Shown: in pieces, positions 8,978 through 17,555 of the stretch
How the letters are laid out: every line of letters begins with the position of its first letter
Numbering within the stretch: the stretch's first letter is position 1
Assembly: GCF_015595025.1 (NCBI RefSeq)
Contig: NZ_JADNRL010000006.1
Location: 1 to 41,037, forward strand
Reading direction: 5' to 3'
Source of the DNA: Halomonas sp. KAO
Lineage (GTDB): Bacteria; Pseudomonadota; Gammaproteobacteria; Pseudomonadales; Halomonadaceae
DNA length: 41,037 nucleotides
Notes under the pieces: generated by a model
What the model was told of the DNA's origin: nothing
The model's database searches: none
The model's input: only the letters and a program-made list of their open reading frames with translations
Program-made: the position numbers and the translations under genes

Positions 8978-9061
8978 GGTGTCAGCCCTGTCCGTTGGTC
9001 TGCCTCGCAGTGTAGCAGCCTCCCCTGGCCTGCCCTCAACGAGATGGCCGTCAACGCGCCC

Positions 9062-10147
9062 TCATCGCAGTGTCGGGGTCTCGACGCTGACATCGGCGTT
9101 CTGGCCACGCTGACGCAGCAGGTGATCCATCAGGGTAAGCGCCATCATCGCCTCGGCGATCGGCGTGGCCCGAATGCCCACACAGGGGTCATGGCGCCCC
9201 TTGGTAATCACCTCCACCGGGTTGCCCTGTATATCGATGCTGCGCCCCGGGGTGGTGATGCTGGAGGTCGGTTTGAGCGCCAGGTGCGCGATGATCGCCT
9301 GTCCGCTGGAGATACCGCCCAGCACACCGCCGGCATGGTTGGAGAGAAAGCCTTCGGGGGTCATCTCGTCGCGGTGCTCACTGCCACGACTGGCCACGGC
9401 GGCGAAGCCGTCACCGATCTCCACTCCCTTCACCGCATTGATGCTCATCAGGCCATGCGCCAGCTCGGCGTCGAGCCGGTCGAACACCGGCTCGCCGAGC
9501 CCCGGCGGTACCCCCTCGGCCACCACCGTGATCTTCGCCCCTATCGAGTCCTGGTCGCGACGCAGCTGGTCCATGTAGGCCTCGAGCTCCTCCACACGAC
9601 TGGCATCGGGACAGAAGAAGGGGTTGGCCTCGACCGCCTCCCAGCTCCTGAAGGCGATCTCGATGGGACCAAGCTGGCTCATGTAGCCGCGCACGGTGAT
9701 GCCCCGAGACGCGAGGTACTTCTTGGCGATGGCCCCGGCGGCCACACGCATCGCGGTCTCACGGGCGCTGGAGCGCCCCCCTCCGCGGTAGTCACGGATA
9801 CCGTACTTGTGGTGATAGCTGTAGTCGGCGTGGGCCGGGCGGAACTGGTCCTTGATCTTCGAATAGTCCTTGGAGCGCTGATCGGTATTCTCGATCAGCA
9901 GGCCAATGGCGGTACCGGTGGTCTGCCCCTCGAAGACTCCCGAGAGGATACGCACCCGATCGGGCTCGCGACGCTGGGTAGTATGGCGCGAGGTGCCGGG
10001 GCGGCGACGATCCAGGTCGCGCTGAAGGTCCTCCTCGCTGAGCGGCAGGCCAGGCGGGCAACCGTCGACGATGGCGCCCAGCGCCGGGCCATGGCTCTCG
10101 CCGAAGGTGGTGACGGTAAACAGCTTGCCGAAGGTATTGCCGGACAT
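9062..10147 (-). CDS. aroC: Chorismate synthase
   Basis: Converts 5-enolpyruvylshikimate-3-phosphate to chorismate, the last step of the shikimate pathway, using reduced FMN. The 361-residue protein has the three family signatures: [18 protein letters not shown] at about 12-29, the middle block [14 protein letters not shown] followed by [18 protein letters not shown] at about 104-139, and the C-terminal [17 protein letters not shown] block at about 320-336. GAGGAA precedes the ATG. It lies 32 bp after prmB in the same direction, an order conserved in E. coli (prmB-aroC). Confidence 0.98.
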   Translation of the reverse strand: MSGNTFGKLFTVTTFGESHGPALGAIVDGCPPGLPLSEEDLQRDLDRRRPGTSRHTTQRREPDRVRILSGVFEGQTTGTAIGLLIENTDQRSKDYSKIKDQFRPAHADYSYHHKYGIRDYRGGGRSSARETAMRVAAGAIAKKYLASRGITVRGYMSQLGPIEIAFRSWEAVEANPFFCPDASRVEELEAYMDQLRRDQDSIGAKITVVAEGVPPGLGEPVFDRLDAELAHGLMSINAVKGVEIGDGFAAVASRGSEHRDEMTPEGFLSNHAGGVLGGISSGQAIIAHLALKPTSSITTPGRSIDIQGNPVEVITKGRHDPCVGIRATPIAEAMMALTLMDHLLRQRGQNADVSVETPTLR

Positions 10148-10179
10148 GGGCGTTCCTCGAGTGATCGGAAGTCGGTGAA

Positions 10180-11133
10180 TCAGGCGAAGGACGCCGCATG
10201 GGCGTCGAGTTCATCGGCGGTCAGGGCGAATACCCCCTGGCCACCGCGCTCGAAGTCGAGCCACAGGAAGGGCACCTCGGGGAAGGCCTCCTCCAGATGG
10301 TGATCGGAGTTGCCCACCTCGACGATCAGCACGCCGTGCTCGGTCAGATGGTCGCGGGCCTCGCGCAGGATACGCCTGGTGATATCCAGGCCGTCCGCAC
10401 CGGACCCCAGTGCCAGCGCAGGCTCGTGGCGGAACTCGGCGGGCATGATGGCCAGATCGCGGGCATCCACATAGGGCGGATTGGAGACGATCAGGTCATA
10501 GCGACCGGGAAGCGCATCGAACAGATCCGATGCCACTGCCCTCACCCGGGCGCCGACATCATGACGGCTGATGTTCTGCCGGGCCACCGCCAGCGCCTCC
10601 TGGCTGATATCGGCGAGGTCCACCTCACTGGTGGGCAGATGCAGCGCCGTGGCGATGCCGATACAGCCGGAGCCGGCGCACAGGTCGAGCACCCGGTGTG
10701 GCGGCTCCTCGGGGAACCAGGCGTCGAAGCCCGACTCCACCAGTTCGGCGATGGGCGAGCGCGGGATCAGCACCCGCTCGTCGACATCGAAGGGCAGGCC
10801 GGCGAACCACGCCTCACCCAGCAGATAGGGCAGCGGTCGCCGGTGAACGATGCGTTCGCGTACCAGGGCGACGATACGACTGCGCTCCATGGGCAGCAGG
10901 CGAGCGTCGAGCACCGCCGGGTCGACACTCCAGGGCAGATGCAGCGCGCCCAGGGTCAGGGCCACCGCCTCGTCCCAGGGCGAGTCACTGCCATGACCAT
11001 GAAACAGCCCGGCCAGATGAAACTCGCTGGCCGCCCAGCGCAGGCAGTCGCGCAGGGTCAGGAGCTCGGCGGCGAGCCGGTCATCGGTAAGCGTCAGAGT
11101 GGAGGTCGCGCGCGGGGCGTGCTGATCGGCCAA
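10180..11133 (-). CDS. prmB: Ribosomal protein uL3 N5-glutamine methyltransferase PrmB
   Basis: SAM-dependent methyltransferase that modifies a glutamine of ribosomal protein L3. The 317-residue protein has an N-terminal helical domain (to about 110), the SAM-binding motif [14 protein letters not shown] at about 144-157 and the catalytic NPPY in [10 protein letters not shown] near 210, diagnostic of the PrmB/HemK group. The start is taken as TTG at 11133 with a weak AGGTG upstream; a downstream start would remove part of the N-terminal domain. The divergent smrB starts 143 bp away, so the two share a control region, as in E. coli. Confidence 0.94.
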   Translation of the reverse strand: MADQHAPRATSTLTLTDDRLAAELLTLRDCLRWAASEFHLAGLFHGHGSDSPWDEAVALTLGALHLPWSVDPAVLDARLLPMERSRIVALVRERIVHRRPLPYLLGEAWFAGLPFDVDERVLIPRSPIAELVESGFDAWFPEEPPHRVLDLCAGSGCIGIATALHLPTSEVDLADISQEALAVARQNISRHDVGARVRAVASDLFDALPGRYDLIVSNPPYVDARDLAIMPAEFRHEPALALGSGADGLDITRRILREARDHLTEHGVLIVEVGNSDHHLEEAFPEVPFLWLDFERGGQGVFALTADELDAHAASFA

Positions 11134-11262
11134 GGGGGCACCTGAACGTCGTGAAATAATGGGTCAATGATTGTAACCCGGCCCGCCGGTTCACAGCCAC
11201 GCCACGCCGGGTATACTGGTCCCCCTCGCCAACCAGCCGATACTGTCCATAAGCCCTGCCCC

Positions 11263-11280
11263 ATGAGCCCTGCCCCATGA
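11263..11280 (+). other. Five-codon leader frame coupled to smrB
   Basis: ATG-AGC-CCT-GCC-CCA-TGA runs from 11263 to 11280 and overlaps the smrB ATG by 4 bp (ATGA). It arises from a direct duplication of AGCCCTGCCCCATG. No good Shine-Dalgarno precedes either ATG. It may be a chance result of the duplication or a coupling device. Confidence 0.3.
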
Positions 11281-11849
11281 GCCAAAACCGCCACCGCCCG
11301 GACGATGACGAGATCAGCGCCTTCCGCCAGGCCCTGCAGCAGGCCGGTGTCAAGCCGATCAAGCGCAATCGCGCCGACCCGGGTCGCCCGCGCCGCGAAG
11401 AGGCCACCGCCGCCGCGCGGCGAGCCGCCGCCCAGTCGGCGGGTGACGACAGCGCCAGCGGGCGAACCTCGGATGGCCGCGTGGAGGCGGTGCGCCCCTC
11501 GGAATATCTCGACTTCGCCCTTCCCGACCTGCCATGGCGTACCCGTAGCCGCCTCAAGCGCGGCGAGATGGCCTGGGAAGCGGGGCTCGACCTGCACGGC
11601 TACACCCTGGAAGAAGCCCGCGAGCAGCTGGAGGGGTTCCTGCGTGATGCTGCCGTGGAGCGACGCCGCTGCCTGCTGGTGGTGCATGGCAAGGCGTGGG
11701 GCACGGACGGCAACTACCCGGTGCTCAAGAGCCACGTCAATGCGTGGCTGCGCGAATGGCCCGGGGTGCTGGCGTTCTGCTCGGCCGTGGAGGCCGAAGG
11801 CGGCACCGGCGCCGTCTATGTGCTGCTGCGCCGGCGGGGGGAACGCTGA
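11277..11849 (+). CDS. smrB: Smr-domain endonuclease SmrB
   Basis: The 190-residue protein has a basic, Ala/Arg-rich N-terminal half and a C-terminal Smr domain (about 103-188) with DLHG at 105-108 and HGKA at 137-140; the second motif is usually HGKG, so the last glycine is replaced but the key histidine is kept. E. coli SmrB (YfcN) binds collided ribosomes and cleaves the mRNA between them. Length and the position divergent from prmB-aroC match that gene. The ATG at 11277 is in a repeated CCCCATGAG context. Followed 3 bp later by the convergent patatin-like gene. Confidence 0.92.
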   Translation: MSQNRHRPDDDEISAFRQALQQAGVKPIKRNRADPGRPRREEATAAARRAAAQSAGDDSASGRTSDGRVEAVRPSEYLDFALPDLPWRTRSRLKRGEMAWEAGLDLHGYTLEEAREQLEGFLRDAAVERRRCLLVVHGKAWGTDGNYPVLKSHVNAWLREWPGVLAFCSAVEAEGGTGAVYVLLRRRGER

Positions 11850-11852
11850 GGG

Positions 11853-12929
11853 TTATTCGGACGACCGCGTGTCGCCCGGCAGACGTGGCCCGACGATGAT
11901 GCCACGCCCCCCCCAGCTCGGATGGCTACGGCCTTCGTAGCGATCCAGGGCCTCCACCGCCAGCTGGCGCCCCAGGGTGATCAGCGCCTCGGCACGATGA
12001 AACTCATAGGCGCCACATACCGTCTTGGGCACCTCGATCAGTACATCCGGTGGATAGCCCGCGACCTTGTACTTGGCCAGCGCCGCCTGGGTGATATCGA
12101 AGGACGCCAGCGCCATGTCCAGGCGCCCCCACTGGCGGCGACGGCTGCTCTCCTCACTCTGATCGCTCTGCTCGTCCTCCTCGCCCTCGGCGCCATTGGC
12201 GCCCCCCCGCCGACCGTCGATCCAGCGCCCGGCGGCACGCTTCACCTCCTCGATCCAGGCGCCGAACTCCTTCCCCGACGCCGTTTCAGCGGCCTCGCGC
12301 TCCAGGCGTGCGGCCTCGGGGGGAAGCAGCTCCTCCAGGGTCACCGGCCGCGGACTGTGGGCCGTCACGTTCACCGCCAGTACCAGGTCCGCCGCCGCCG
12401 AGACGGAGGGGGTGATCGGCAGCGGGTTGAGCAGTCCCCCGTCGACCAGCACCTGCTGGCCACGATGCACCGGCGTGATCACCCCGGGGACGGCAATGGA
12501 GGCACGGATCGCCTCGAGCAGCGGGCCACTCTGAAACCACACCTCGCGCTGATGGGTCAAGTCGGTGGCCACTGTCGTCACCGGGATCGCCAGATCCTCG
12601 ATGCGGGTATCCCCCACCAGGCTCTCCAGCTTGCTCATCACCTTGTTGGCCTTCATGGCGCCCATGGCACTCCAGGAGACATCCACCAGCCGCAGCACAT
12701 CGAAGTAGTCGAGGCGACAGACCCAATCGCGATAGGCGGCCAACTGCCCCGCGGCATAGACCCCCCCGACCAGCGCTCCCATGGAGCAGCCGGAGACCGC
12801 CACGACTTCGTAGCCGCGGCGCTCGACCTCCTCGATCACGCCGATATGGGCATAGCCGCGCGCCCCGCCACTGCCCAGCACCAGTGCCACGCGTTTCGTC
12901 TCACCGGAGGCTGCCGACCTGTCGTTCAT
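11853..12929 (-). CDS. Patatin-like phospholipase (RssA/NTE family)
   Basis: Predicted serine lipid acyl hydrolase with a Ser-Asp dyad. From the chosen start (ATG 12929, GAGGAG about 10 bases upstream) the 358-residue protein has the oxyanion loop GSGGARG at 19-25, the nucleophile box GCSMG (Ser49) and the DGG motif with Asp163. About residues 235-270 form an acidic, low-complexity insertion (Glu/Asp/Ser/Gln). Earlier in-frame ATGs at 12947 and 12980 are possible. The latter would overlap the hydrolase gene upstream. It is the last gene of a three-gene hydrolase cluster. The substrate is unknown. Confidence 0.85.
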   Translation of the reverse strand: MNDRSAASGETKRVALVLGSGGARGYAHIGVIEEVERRGYEVVAVSGCSMGALVGGVYAAGQLAAYRDWVCRLDYFDVLRLVDVSWSAMGAMKANKVMSKLESLVGDTRIEDLAIPVTTVATDLTHQREVWFQSGPLLEAIRASIAVPGVITPVHRGQQVLVDGGLLNPLPITPSVSAAADLVLAVNVTAHSPRPVTLEELLPPEAARLEREAAETASGKEFGAWIEEVKRAAGRWIDGRRGGANGAEGEEDEQSDQSEESSRRRQWGRLDMALASFDITQAALAKYKVAGYPPDVLIEVPKTVCGAYEFHRAEALITLGRQLAVEALDRYEGRSHPSWGGRGIIVGPRLPGDTRSSE

Positions 12930-12952
12930 ACCCCTGCGACTCCTCATCTGTC

Positions 12953-13822
12953 TTACGGCTCCCTGCCGCTCACCGCCCATCTAGCGATGGTCTCGGCCAC
13001 CGCCGATACCGCCTCGGGCTCCAGGTGCAAGTGGTGTCCACCCGCCAACACTCGACGCTCGAGCCCAGGCAGCGCCGTACGAGCCGAACGCGCCCGCTCT
13101 GTCTCGCCCAGGATGCCCTCCTCTCCTTCGATCAGCAGCGTCGAGCAGGCGATCTCGGCCAGGCAGGCCACCACCTGATCGGGGGTCAGCCGCACCAGCG
13201 AGGGGCGCACCAGGCGGGGGTCGGTTCGCCACCCCAGCCGCCCGTCCGCCCACTCCTTTAGGTTACGGCGCACCACGGGACGGATGGCCTCGGCACTCAC
13301 CGGTGTGGCTCCCCCCTTGACGCGTGCGTTCACGGCCTCCTCTTCGTCAGCATAGCGCGCCGGACGCGAGGGCGAGCGACGGTGTCCCAACAGGCCTCGA
13401 CGCAGCTGCCGCGGGGCCTCCTCGGCCGCAGTGGTCACCGCTCCGAGCCCATCGATCAGCGCCAGCCGCGCCACCCGTTCCGGCAGGGCGGCGGCCAGCA
13501 GACAGGCCACCCCGGCCCCCATGGAGTGAGCCAACAGGGTCGGGCGCGTGGCGCCCAGGGCATCTGCCGCATCGAGCACATCGTCGCAGTAGTCCCAGAT
13601 GGCATAGTCACCGGGCGTATGCCATGAGTGACCGTGGCCGGCGAAGTCGATGGCGACGATGCGCACGCCCAGCTGGCTGGCAAGCACGGGAGCCAGGCGC
13701 GAGAAGCTGGCGGCATTGTCCAGCCAGCCGTGCAGGGCCAGCCACGGCGGGGCCTCCGGCTCGCCCCAGGCCAGCCCTGCCAGGCGCCCTTCGGCCAGGC
13801 TCAGGATCCGTGGCGAGGTCAT
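12953..13822 (-). CDS. Alpha/beta-hydrolase (SERHL-like)
   Basis: The 289-residue protein shows the alpha/beta-hydrolase plan: HGWLDNAASF oxyanion region at 31-40, DFAGHGHS at 59-66, nucleophile elbow AHSMGAG with Ser100, and C-terminal GGHHLHLE supplying the catalytic His. The HGW-DNA-SF pattern resembles the serine-hydrolase-like group. The ATG at 13822 overlaps the stop of the upstream hydrolase by 4 bp, and the TAA is close to or inside the patatin-like gene start, so the three are likely cotranscribed. The substrate cannot be told from sequence. Confidence 0.85.
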   Translation of the reverse strand: MTSPRILSLAEGRLAGLAWGEPEAPPWLALHGWLDNAASFSRLAPVLASQLGVRIVAIDFAGHGHSWHTPGDYAIWDYCDDVLDAADALGATRPTLLAHSMGAGVACLLAAALPERVARLALIDGLGAVTTAAEEAPRQLRRGLLGHRRSPSRPARYADEEEAVNARVKGGATPVSAEAIRPVVRRNLKEWADGRLGWRTDPRLVRPSLVRLTPDQVVACLAEIACSTLLIEGEEGILGETERARSARTALPGLERRVLAGGHHLHLEPEAVSAVAETIARWAVSGREP

Positions 13823-14628
13823 GACGCCTCCCCCAGCAGCTCGTCCAGCGCGGCAAGCAGTCCATGGCGCACCTCGACAGGATGCTCCATGGGAAACATA
13901 TGGGTGCCAGGCACCAGCCGCACCTTGACCCCATGGCGGATCAGCCGGCGTCGACGGCGCGGCGTCAGCAGGTCGGAGTCCTCGCCGGCCAGGATGGCGT
14001 GGGGCACCCGCAGTCGCCGAGGCAGGTCGCCCAGGTGGTCCGGCAGGTGGCGGAAGATCTCCACCTCGATATCGGGGTCGTAGGTCAGTAGAGCCCGGCC
14101 GTCATCGAGCAGTCGGGTTCCACCCTCGACGTAGTCATCCAGGGCCTGCTCGGTGAACCGCCGAAACAGGCCTCGTCGGCGCAGGTAGTGGCGCATCGCC
14201 TCCCGGTCCGGCCAGGTGGTGCGGCGGCCCAGGCTCTTGCCAGCCGGCGTCACCCGGTCCACCAGTCCCAGCCACTTGGCCGCCTTCATTCCCCAGGCGT
14301 CGATACCCAGCATCAGCGGCGGGTCGAGCATCACCACACTGCGAAAGCGTTCCGGCGCCGTCTCGGCGGCCATGGCCATCAGCACGCCGCCCATGGAGTG
14401 GCCCACCCCGATCACCGGGGCGTCGAACCGGGCCACGACGTTCAGCAGCTCATCACGCAGTGCCTGCCAGTTATGCCCCACCGGAAAGTCGGGATGGTGG
14501 CCGAGGCGATCCACGGGATGGAGGTCGAAACGCTCCCCCAACGGCGCCAGGAAGCTGTGGTAGCAGGCCCCGGGGAAGCCATTGGCATGGGCGAACAGCA
14601 ACGTGGGTCGGTCGGTGTTGGTGGACAT
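13819..14628 (-). CDS. Alpha/beta-hydrolase
   Basis: Cytosolic alpha/beta-fold hydrolase of 269 residues starting at the ATG at 14628, which has AGGAAAGAG at good spacing; the frame is open 29 codons further upstream without such a site. Seen are the HANGFPG oxyanion loop at 14-20, the elbow GHSMGG with nucleophile Ser78, an acidic residue in LAGEDSDLL and the catalytic His in GTHMFPMEHP. It heads the cluster with the next hydrolase (4-bp overlap) and a patatin-like lipase. Divergent from a small membrane-protein gene and an AEC transporter 102 bp away. Confidence 0.85.
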   Translation of the reverse strand: MSTNTDRPTLLFAHANGFPGACYHSFLAPLGERFDLHPVDRLGHHPDFPVGHNWQALRDELLNVVARFDAPVIGVGHSMGGVLMAMAAETAPERFRSVVMLDPPLMLGIDAWGMKAAKWLGLVDRVTPAGKSLGRRTTWPDREAMRHYLRRRGLFRRFTEQALDDYVEGGTRLLDDGRALLTYDPDIEVEIFRHLPDHLGDLPRRLRVPHAILAGEDSDLLTPRRRRRLIRHGVKVRLVPGTHMFPMEHPVEVRHGLLAALDELLGEAS

Positions 14629-14730
14629 GGTCTCTTTCCTGTGACGGGGCAGTTCAGGCACGGATGGCGGTAGCAGGCTAACGGGATTACCATGTTTCGC
14701 CAAGTCGACATCCATCTACCAGGAGCTCCC

Positions 14731-14829
14731 GTGACCGCCCGCAAGCCCCGTGATACCCGCCTTCGCAATCGACTCTTCTTCGCTACCGTGCTTGCCGCCA
14801 TGCTGGTCGGCTTCTGGCTGCTACGGTGA
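14731..14829 (+). CDS. Small single-span membrane protein, coupled to AEC transporter
   Basis: A 33-codon frame with GTG start at 14731, preceded by AGGAG at 5-base spacing, encodes a basic N-terminus (TARKPRDTRLRNR) followed by a hydrophobic span LFFATVLAAMLVGFWLL and a final Arg: a typical 32-residue single-pass small protein with positive inside. Its TGA overlaps the next gene's ATG (TGATG), so translation is probably coupled. An in-frame ATG at 14692 would add 13 residues but lacks a good ribosome site. No family is recognised. It may help insertion or regulation of the transporter, or serve only as a leader. Confidence 0.6.
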   Translation: MTARKPRDTRLRNRLFFATVLAAMLVGFWLLR

Positions 14830-15776
14830 TGGAGGCCCTGGCGACCTTCCAGGCCACCCTGGAGATCACCCTGCCGGTCTTCGCCATGGTGTTTATCGGC
14901 CTGGGACTCAAGCGCGCCCGCTGGATCGATTCGGCCTTCGTCACCACCGCCTCACAGCTGGTGTTCAAGGCAACCCTGCCCACGCTGATCTTCCTGAGCA
15001 TCATCCGCGCCGACCTCGAGGCGACCCTCAACCCGCGGATGCTCGGGGTGTTTGCCCTGGCCACCCTGGGCAGCTTCCTCCTCGCCTGGGGCTGGGCCCG
15101 GCTTCGCGTCCCCCTGGCCGACCGCGGCAGCTATATCCAGGGCGCCTTTCGCGGCAACTGCGGCATCGTCGGCCTGGCCCTGGCGGCGGGGATGTACGGC
15201 GACTACGGTCTCTCCGCCGGCGGCCTGCTGCTGGGTGTGGTGATCCTGACCTACAACGCCTTCTCGGTGATCGCCCTGGCCACCCATCAGGAGGAGGTCA
15301 CGACCGACTGGCGTCAGATGCTGATGCAGATCGTGCGCAACCCGCTGATCCTGGCGGTCGTACTGGCCATGCCGGTGGCACTGTCGGGGCTGGGTCTGCC
15401 CGGCTGGGTGATCACCTCGGGGGAGTACTTCGCCTCCCTGACCCTGCCGCTGGCGCTGATCTGTGTCGGTGCCACCCTCTCGCTGGAAGCCATTCGCCGC
15501 TCGGGGGGCCTGGCGGCCGGTGCCAGCATGCTGAAGATGGTGACGATCCCCGTGCTTGCCACCACGACGGCCTGGCTCGCCGGCTTCGAGGGACGCGAGC
15601 TGGGGGTGATGTTCCTGTTCTTCGCAAGCCCCACCGCGGCGGCGGCCTTCGTGATGGCCAAGGCCATGGGCGGCAACGCCGTGCTTACCGCCAATATCAT
15701 CGCCCTGACCACCCTGATGGCCAGCGTCACCATCACCCTGGGCGTGTTCGGCCTACAGATGGCCGGGCTGATATAG
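14829..15776 (+). CDS. AEC-family transporter
   Basis: Inner-membrane carrier of the auxin efflux carrier family (PF03547 type), about 315 residues with roughly ten hydrophobic segments. Typical features are the N-terminal LPVFAMVFIGLGLKR, the conserved FRGNCGIVGLALA stretch in the middle (about 109-121) and the C-terminal FFASPTAAAAFVMAKAMGGN block (about 260-280). Bacterial members export or import organic acids or amino acids; the substrate is not readable. The start is taken as ATG 14829 overlapping the upstream TGA; a GTG at 14826 is the alternative. No clear terminator follows; it converges on sixA 95 bp away. Confidence 0.88.
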   Translation: MEALATFQATLEITLPVFAMVFIGLGLKRARWIDSAFVTTASQLVFKATLPTLIFLSIIRADLEATLNPRMLGVFALATLGSFLLAWGWARLRVPLADRGSYIQGAFRGNCGIVGLALAAGMYGDYGLSAGGLLLGVVILTYNAFSVIALATHQEEVTTDWRQMLMQIVRNPLILAVVLAMPVALSGLGLPGWVITSGEYFASLTLPLALICVGATLSLEAIRRSGGLAAGASMLKMVTIPVLATTTAWLAGFEGRELGVMFLFFASPTAAAAFVMAKAMGGNAVLTANIIALTTLMASVTITLGVFGLQMAGLI

Positions 15777-15871
15777 CCTTAGCCCCGGAGCGCCAAGAGC
15801 TCCATCGCTGGGAGCCGGCTTCTCGGAAAGCCTCAGCTCCCCTCGCGTTCTGCCTAGCCCCTGGCCCCAAC

Positions 15872-16354
15872 TCAGTCCAGCTCGGCCGGCGTCACAAACC
15901 TTGCCAGCCGCGCACAGCCCGCCGCCCAGGCATCGGCCTCGAGCTCGGCCACGGCGGCGGTGGGGAAGCCCAGGCCGCCATCCTCGCGCCCCTCCACGAG
16001 CACGCCCGCCAGCGCCCCTACCAGCGGCATATGGCTGACCAGCATCAACGGTCGCCCCTGGGGCAGCTCGAGCAGCCAGTCGGCCACCGCGTGGGGCGAG
16101 TCATCCGGCGTGATGATCGACAGGGTCTCGACCTCGACACCCAGCGCCTCGCCCAACACCGCGGCGCTCTGGCGGGCGCGTCGATAGGGGCTGGCCAGCA
16201 GGCGCAGGCCCGCCAGGTCGTCGCGGCGGCTTAGCCACTCCGCCACGCGCCGCACCTGCTGCAGCCCCCGAGGGGTCAGTTCTCGCTCGGCGTCGGGACT
16301 CCCTGGCCCCGCCTCGCCGTGGCGCATGATCAGCAGCCGCTCACTCATGCTCAT
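15872..16354 (-). CDS. sixA: Phosphohistidine phosphatase SixA
   Basis: Histidine-phosphatase superfamily protein that removes phosphate from phosphohistidine (ArcB HPt domain or the nitrogen PTS in E. coli). The 160-residue product begins with [12 protein letters not shown], where His12 in RHG is the phospho-acceptor, and has Arg in [10 protein letters not shown] and the second His in LVSHMPLVG. Several starts compete (ATG 16360, 16354, 16348); 16354 has GGAGGGG at suitable spacing. The start overlaps the end of gpsA by 14 bp, so it is translationally linked to it. Length equals that of E. coli SixA. Confidence 0.88.
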   Translation of the reverse strand: MSMSERLLIMRHGEAGPGSPDAERELTPRGLQQVRRVAEWLSRRDDLAGLRLLASPYRRARQSAAVLGEALGVEVETLSIITPDDSPHAVADWLLELPQGRPLMLVSHMPLVGALAGVLVEGREDGGLGFPTAAVAELEADAWAAGCARLARFVTPAELD

Positions 16355-17438
16355 GTTCATCACCCCCTCCACTCCGCCTCTGTCCACTCTGCTCGCGGTG
16401 GGCGCGCTGTACATCCTCCCGGGCCAGCACGAACTCCACGTCACTGCTCTGCTCACCCAGCATCAACAGTCGCGCCATCTCCTGGGCCGGCACTCCCTTG
16501 AACAGCACCTGGTAGAGCCCCTCGGCCAGCGGCATGTAGATCCCTTCATCCCTGGCCTTGTCGCGCACCAGGCGTACGCTGTTGACACCCTCGGCCACCT
16601 GCCCCAGGGCCTCGACCGCCTCGTCCAGGCTGTGTCCCTCGCCCAGGGCGTAGCCGACCCGATAGTTACGCGACAGCCGCGATGAACAGGTGACGATCAG
16701 ATCCCCCACCCCGGCCAGTCCCAGGAAGGTCATGGGATTGGCCCCCAGGGAGACGGCGAAGCGGCTCATCTCGGCCAGCGCCCGGGTCATCAGCATACTG
16801 CGGGTGTTCTCGCCCATGCCCAGGGCCGCGGCCATGCCGGCGGCGATGGCGTAGAGGTTCTTCAGTGCCCCACCCAGCTCAACGCCATAGCGGTCGTTGC
16901 TGGCATAGACCCGGAAGTAGTCACAGCCAAGCGCCGCCTGTACCCGGGTACGGGTCTCGGGGTCGTCGCTGGCGATCACCGTGGCGGTGAGCTGCTTGTC
17001 GGCCACCTCGGAGGCGAGGTTGGGCCCCGAGATCACCCCGATATGGGGGAAGCCGGTCTCCTCCTCGAGAATCTGGCTCATCAGCTTGAAGCCCGCCTCC
17101 TGGATCCCCTTGGTGGTGCTGACCAGGATCTGATCGGGGCTAAGATGCGCGCGTGCCTGGCGCACCACCTCGCCGAACGCCTTGGAGGGGATCGCCACCA
17201 GCACCAGGCCGGCGCCCGGCAGCACCTCGGCCATCTCGGTGGAGGCCACCACCGCCGGATTGATCGCGTAACCGGGCAGGTAGCGTCCGTTGACATGCTC
17301 GCGGTTGATCTGCTCGGCCAGCGCCGGGTCGCGCAGCCACTGACGCACCTCGGCCCCGTTGTCGGCGGCGATGCTGGCCAGGGCGGTGCCGAAGCTGCCC
17401 CCCCCGAGCACCGCCACCCGCATGCGTTCTTCTGCCAT
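16341..17438 (-). CDS. gpsA: Glycerol-3-phosphate dehydrogenase [NAD(P)+]
   Basis: Reduces dihydroxyacetone phosphate to sn-glycerol-3-phosphate for phospholipid synthesis. The 365-residue protein has the N-terminal Rossmann motif GGGSFGTA at about 12-19, the conserved STTKGI and [11 protein letters not shown] stretches, and the catalytic Lys in [15 protein letters not shown]. It is about 25 residues longer than E. coli GpsA because of a hydrophilic C-terminus rich in Arg, Gly, Glu and His, which overlaps the start of sixA. GGAG precedes the ATG. Confidence 0.96.
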   Translation of the reverse strand: MAEERMRVAVLGGGSFGTALASIAADNGAEVRQWLRDPALAEQINREHVNGRYLPGYAINPAVVASTEMAEVLPGAGLVLVAIPSKAFGEVVRQARAHLSPDQILVSTTKGIQEAGFKLMSQILEEETGFPHIGVISGPNLASEVADKQLTATVIASDDPETRTRVQAALGCDYFRVYASNDRYGVELGGALKNLYAIAAGMAAALGMGENTRSMLMTRALAEMSRFAVSLGANPMTFLGLAGVGDLIVTCSSRLSRNYRVGYALGEGHSLDEAVEALGQVAEGVNSVRLVRDKARDEGIYMPLAEGLYQVLFKGVPAQEMARLLMLGEQSSDVEFVLAREDVQRAHREQSGQRRSGGGDEHEHE

Positions 17439-17485
17439 GATGCACTCCGCAGGAGTTGATTGAATGGGGGGATTGTAGCGAAAAA

Positions 17486-17515
17486 GACGCCCGGACCGTG
17501 ACCGGTCCGGGCGTC
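17486..17515 (-). terminator. Intrinsic terminator of the pntAB operon
   Basis: A 12-bp perfect stem GACGCCCGGACC / GGTCCGGGCGTC with a 6-base loop is followed on the minus strand by TTTTTCG, a classic Rho-independent terminator 41 bp after the pntB stop. A second GC hairpin (17523-17541) lies between it and pntB. Confidence 0.9.
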
Positions 17516-17555
17516 TCGAGATGCGGCCCGAGACGGGCCGCGGAGGGAGGGCGTG

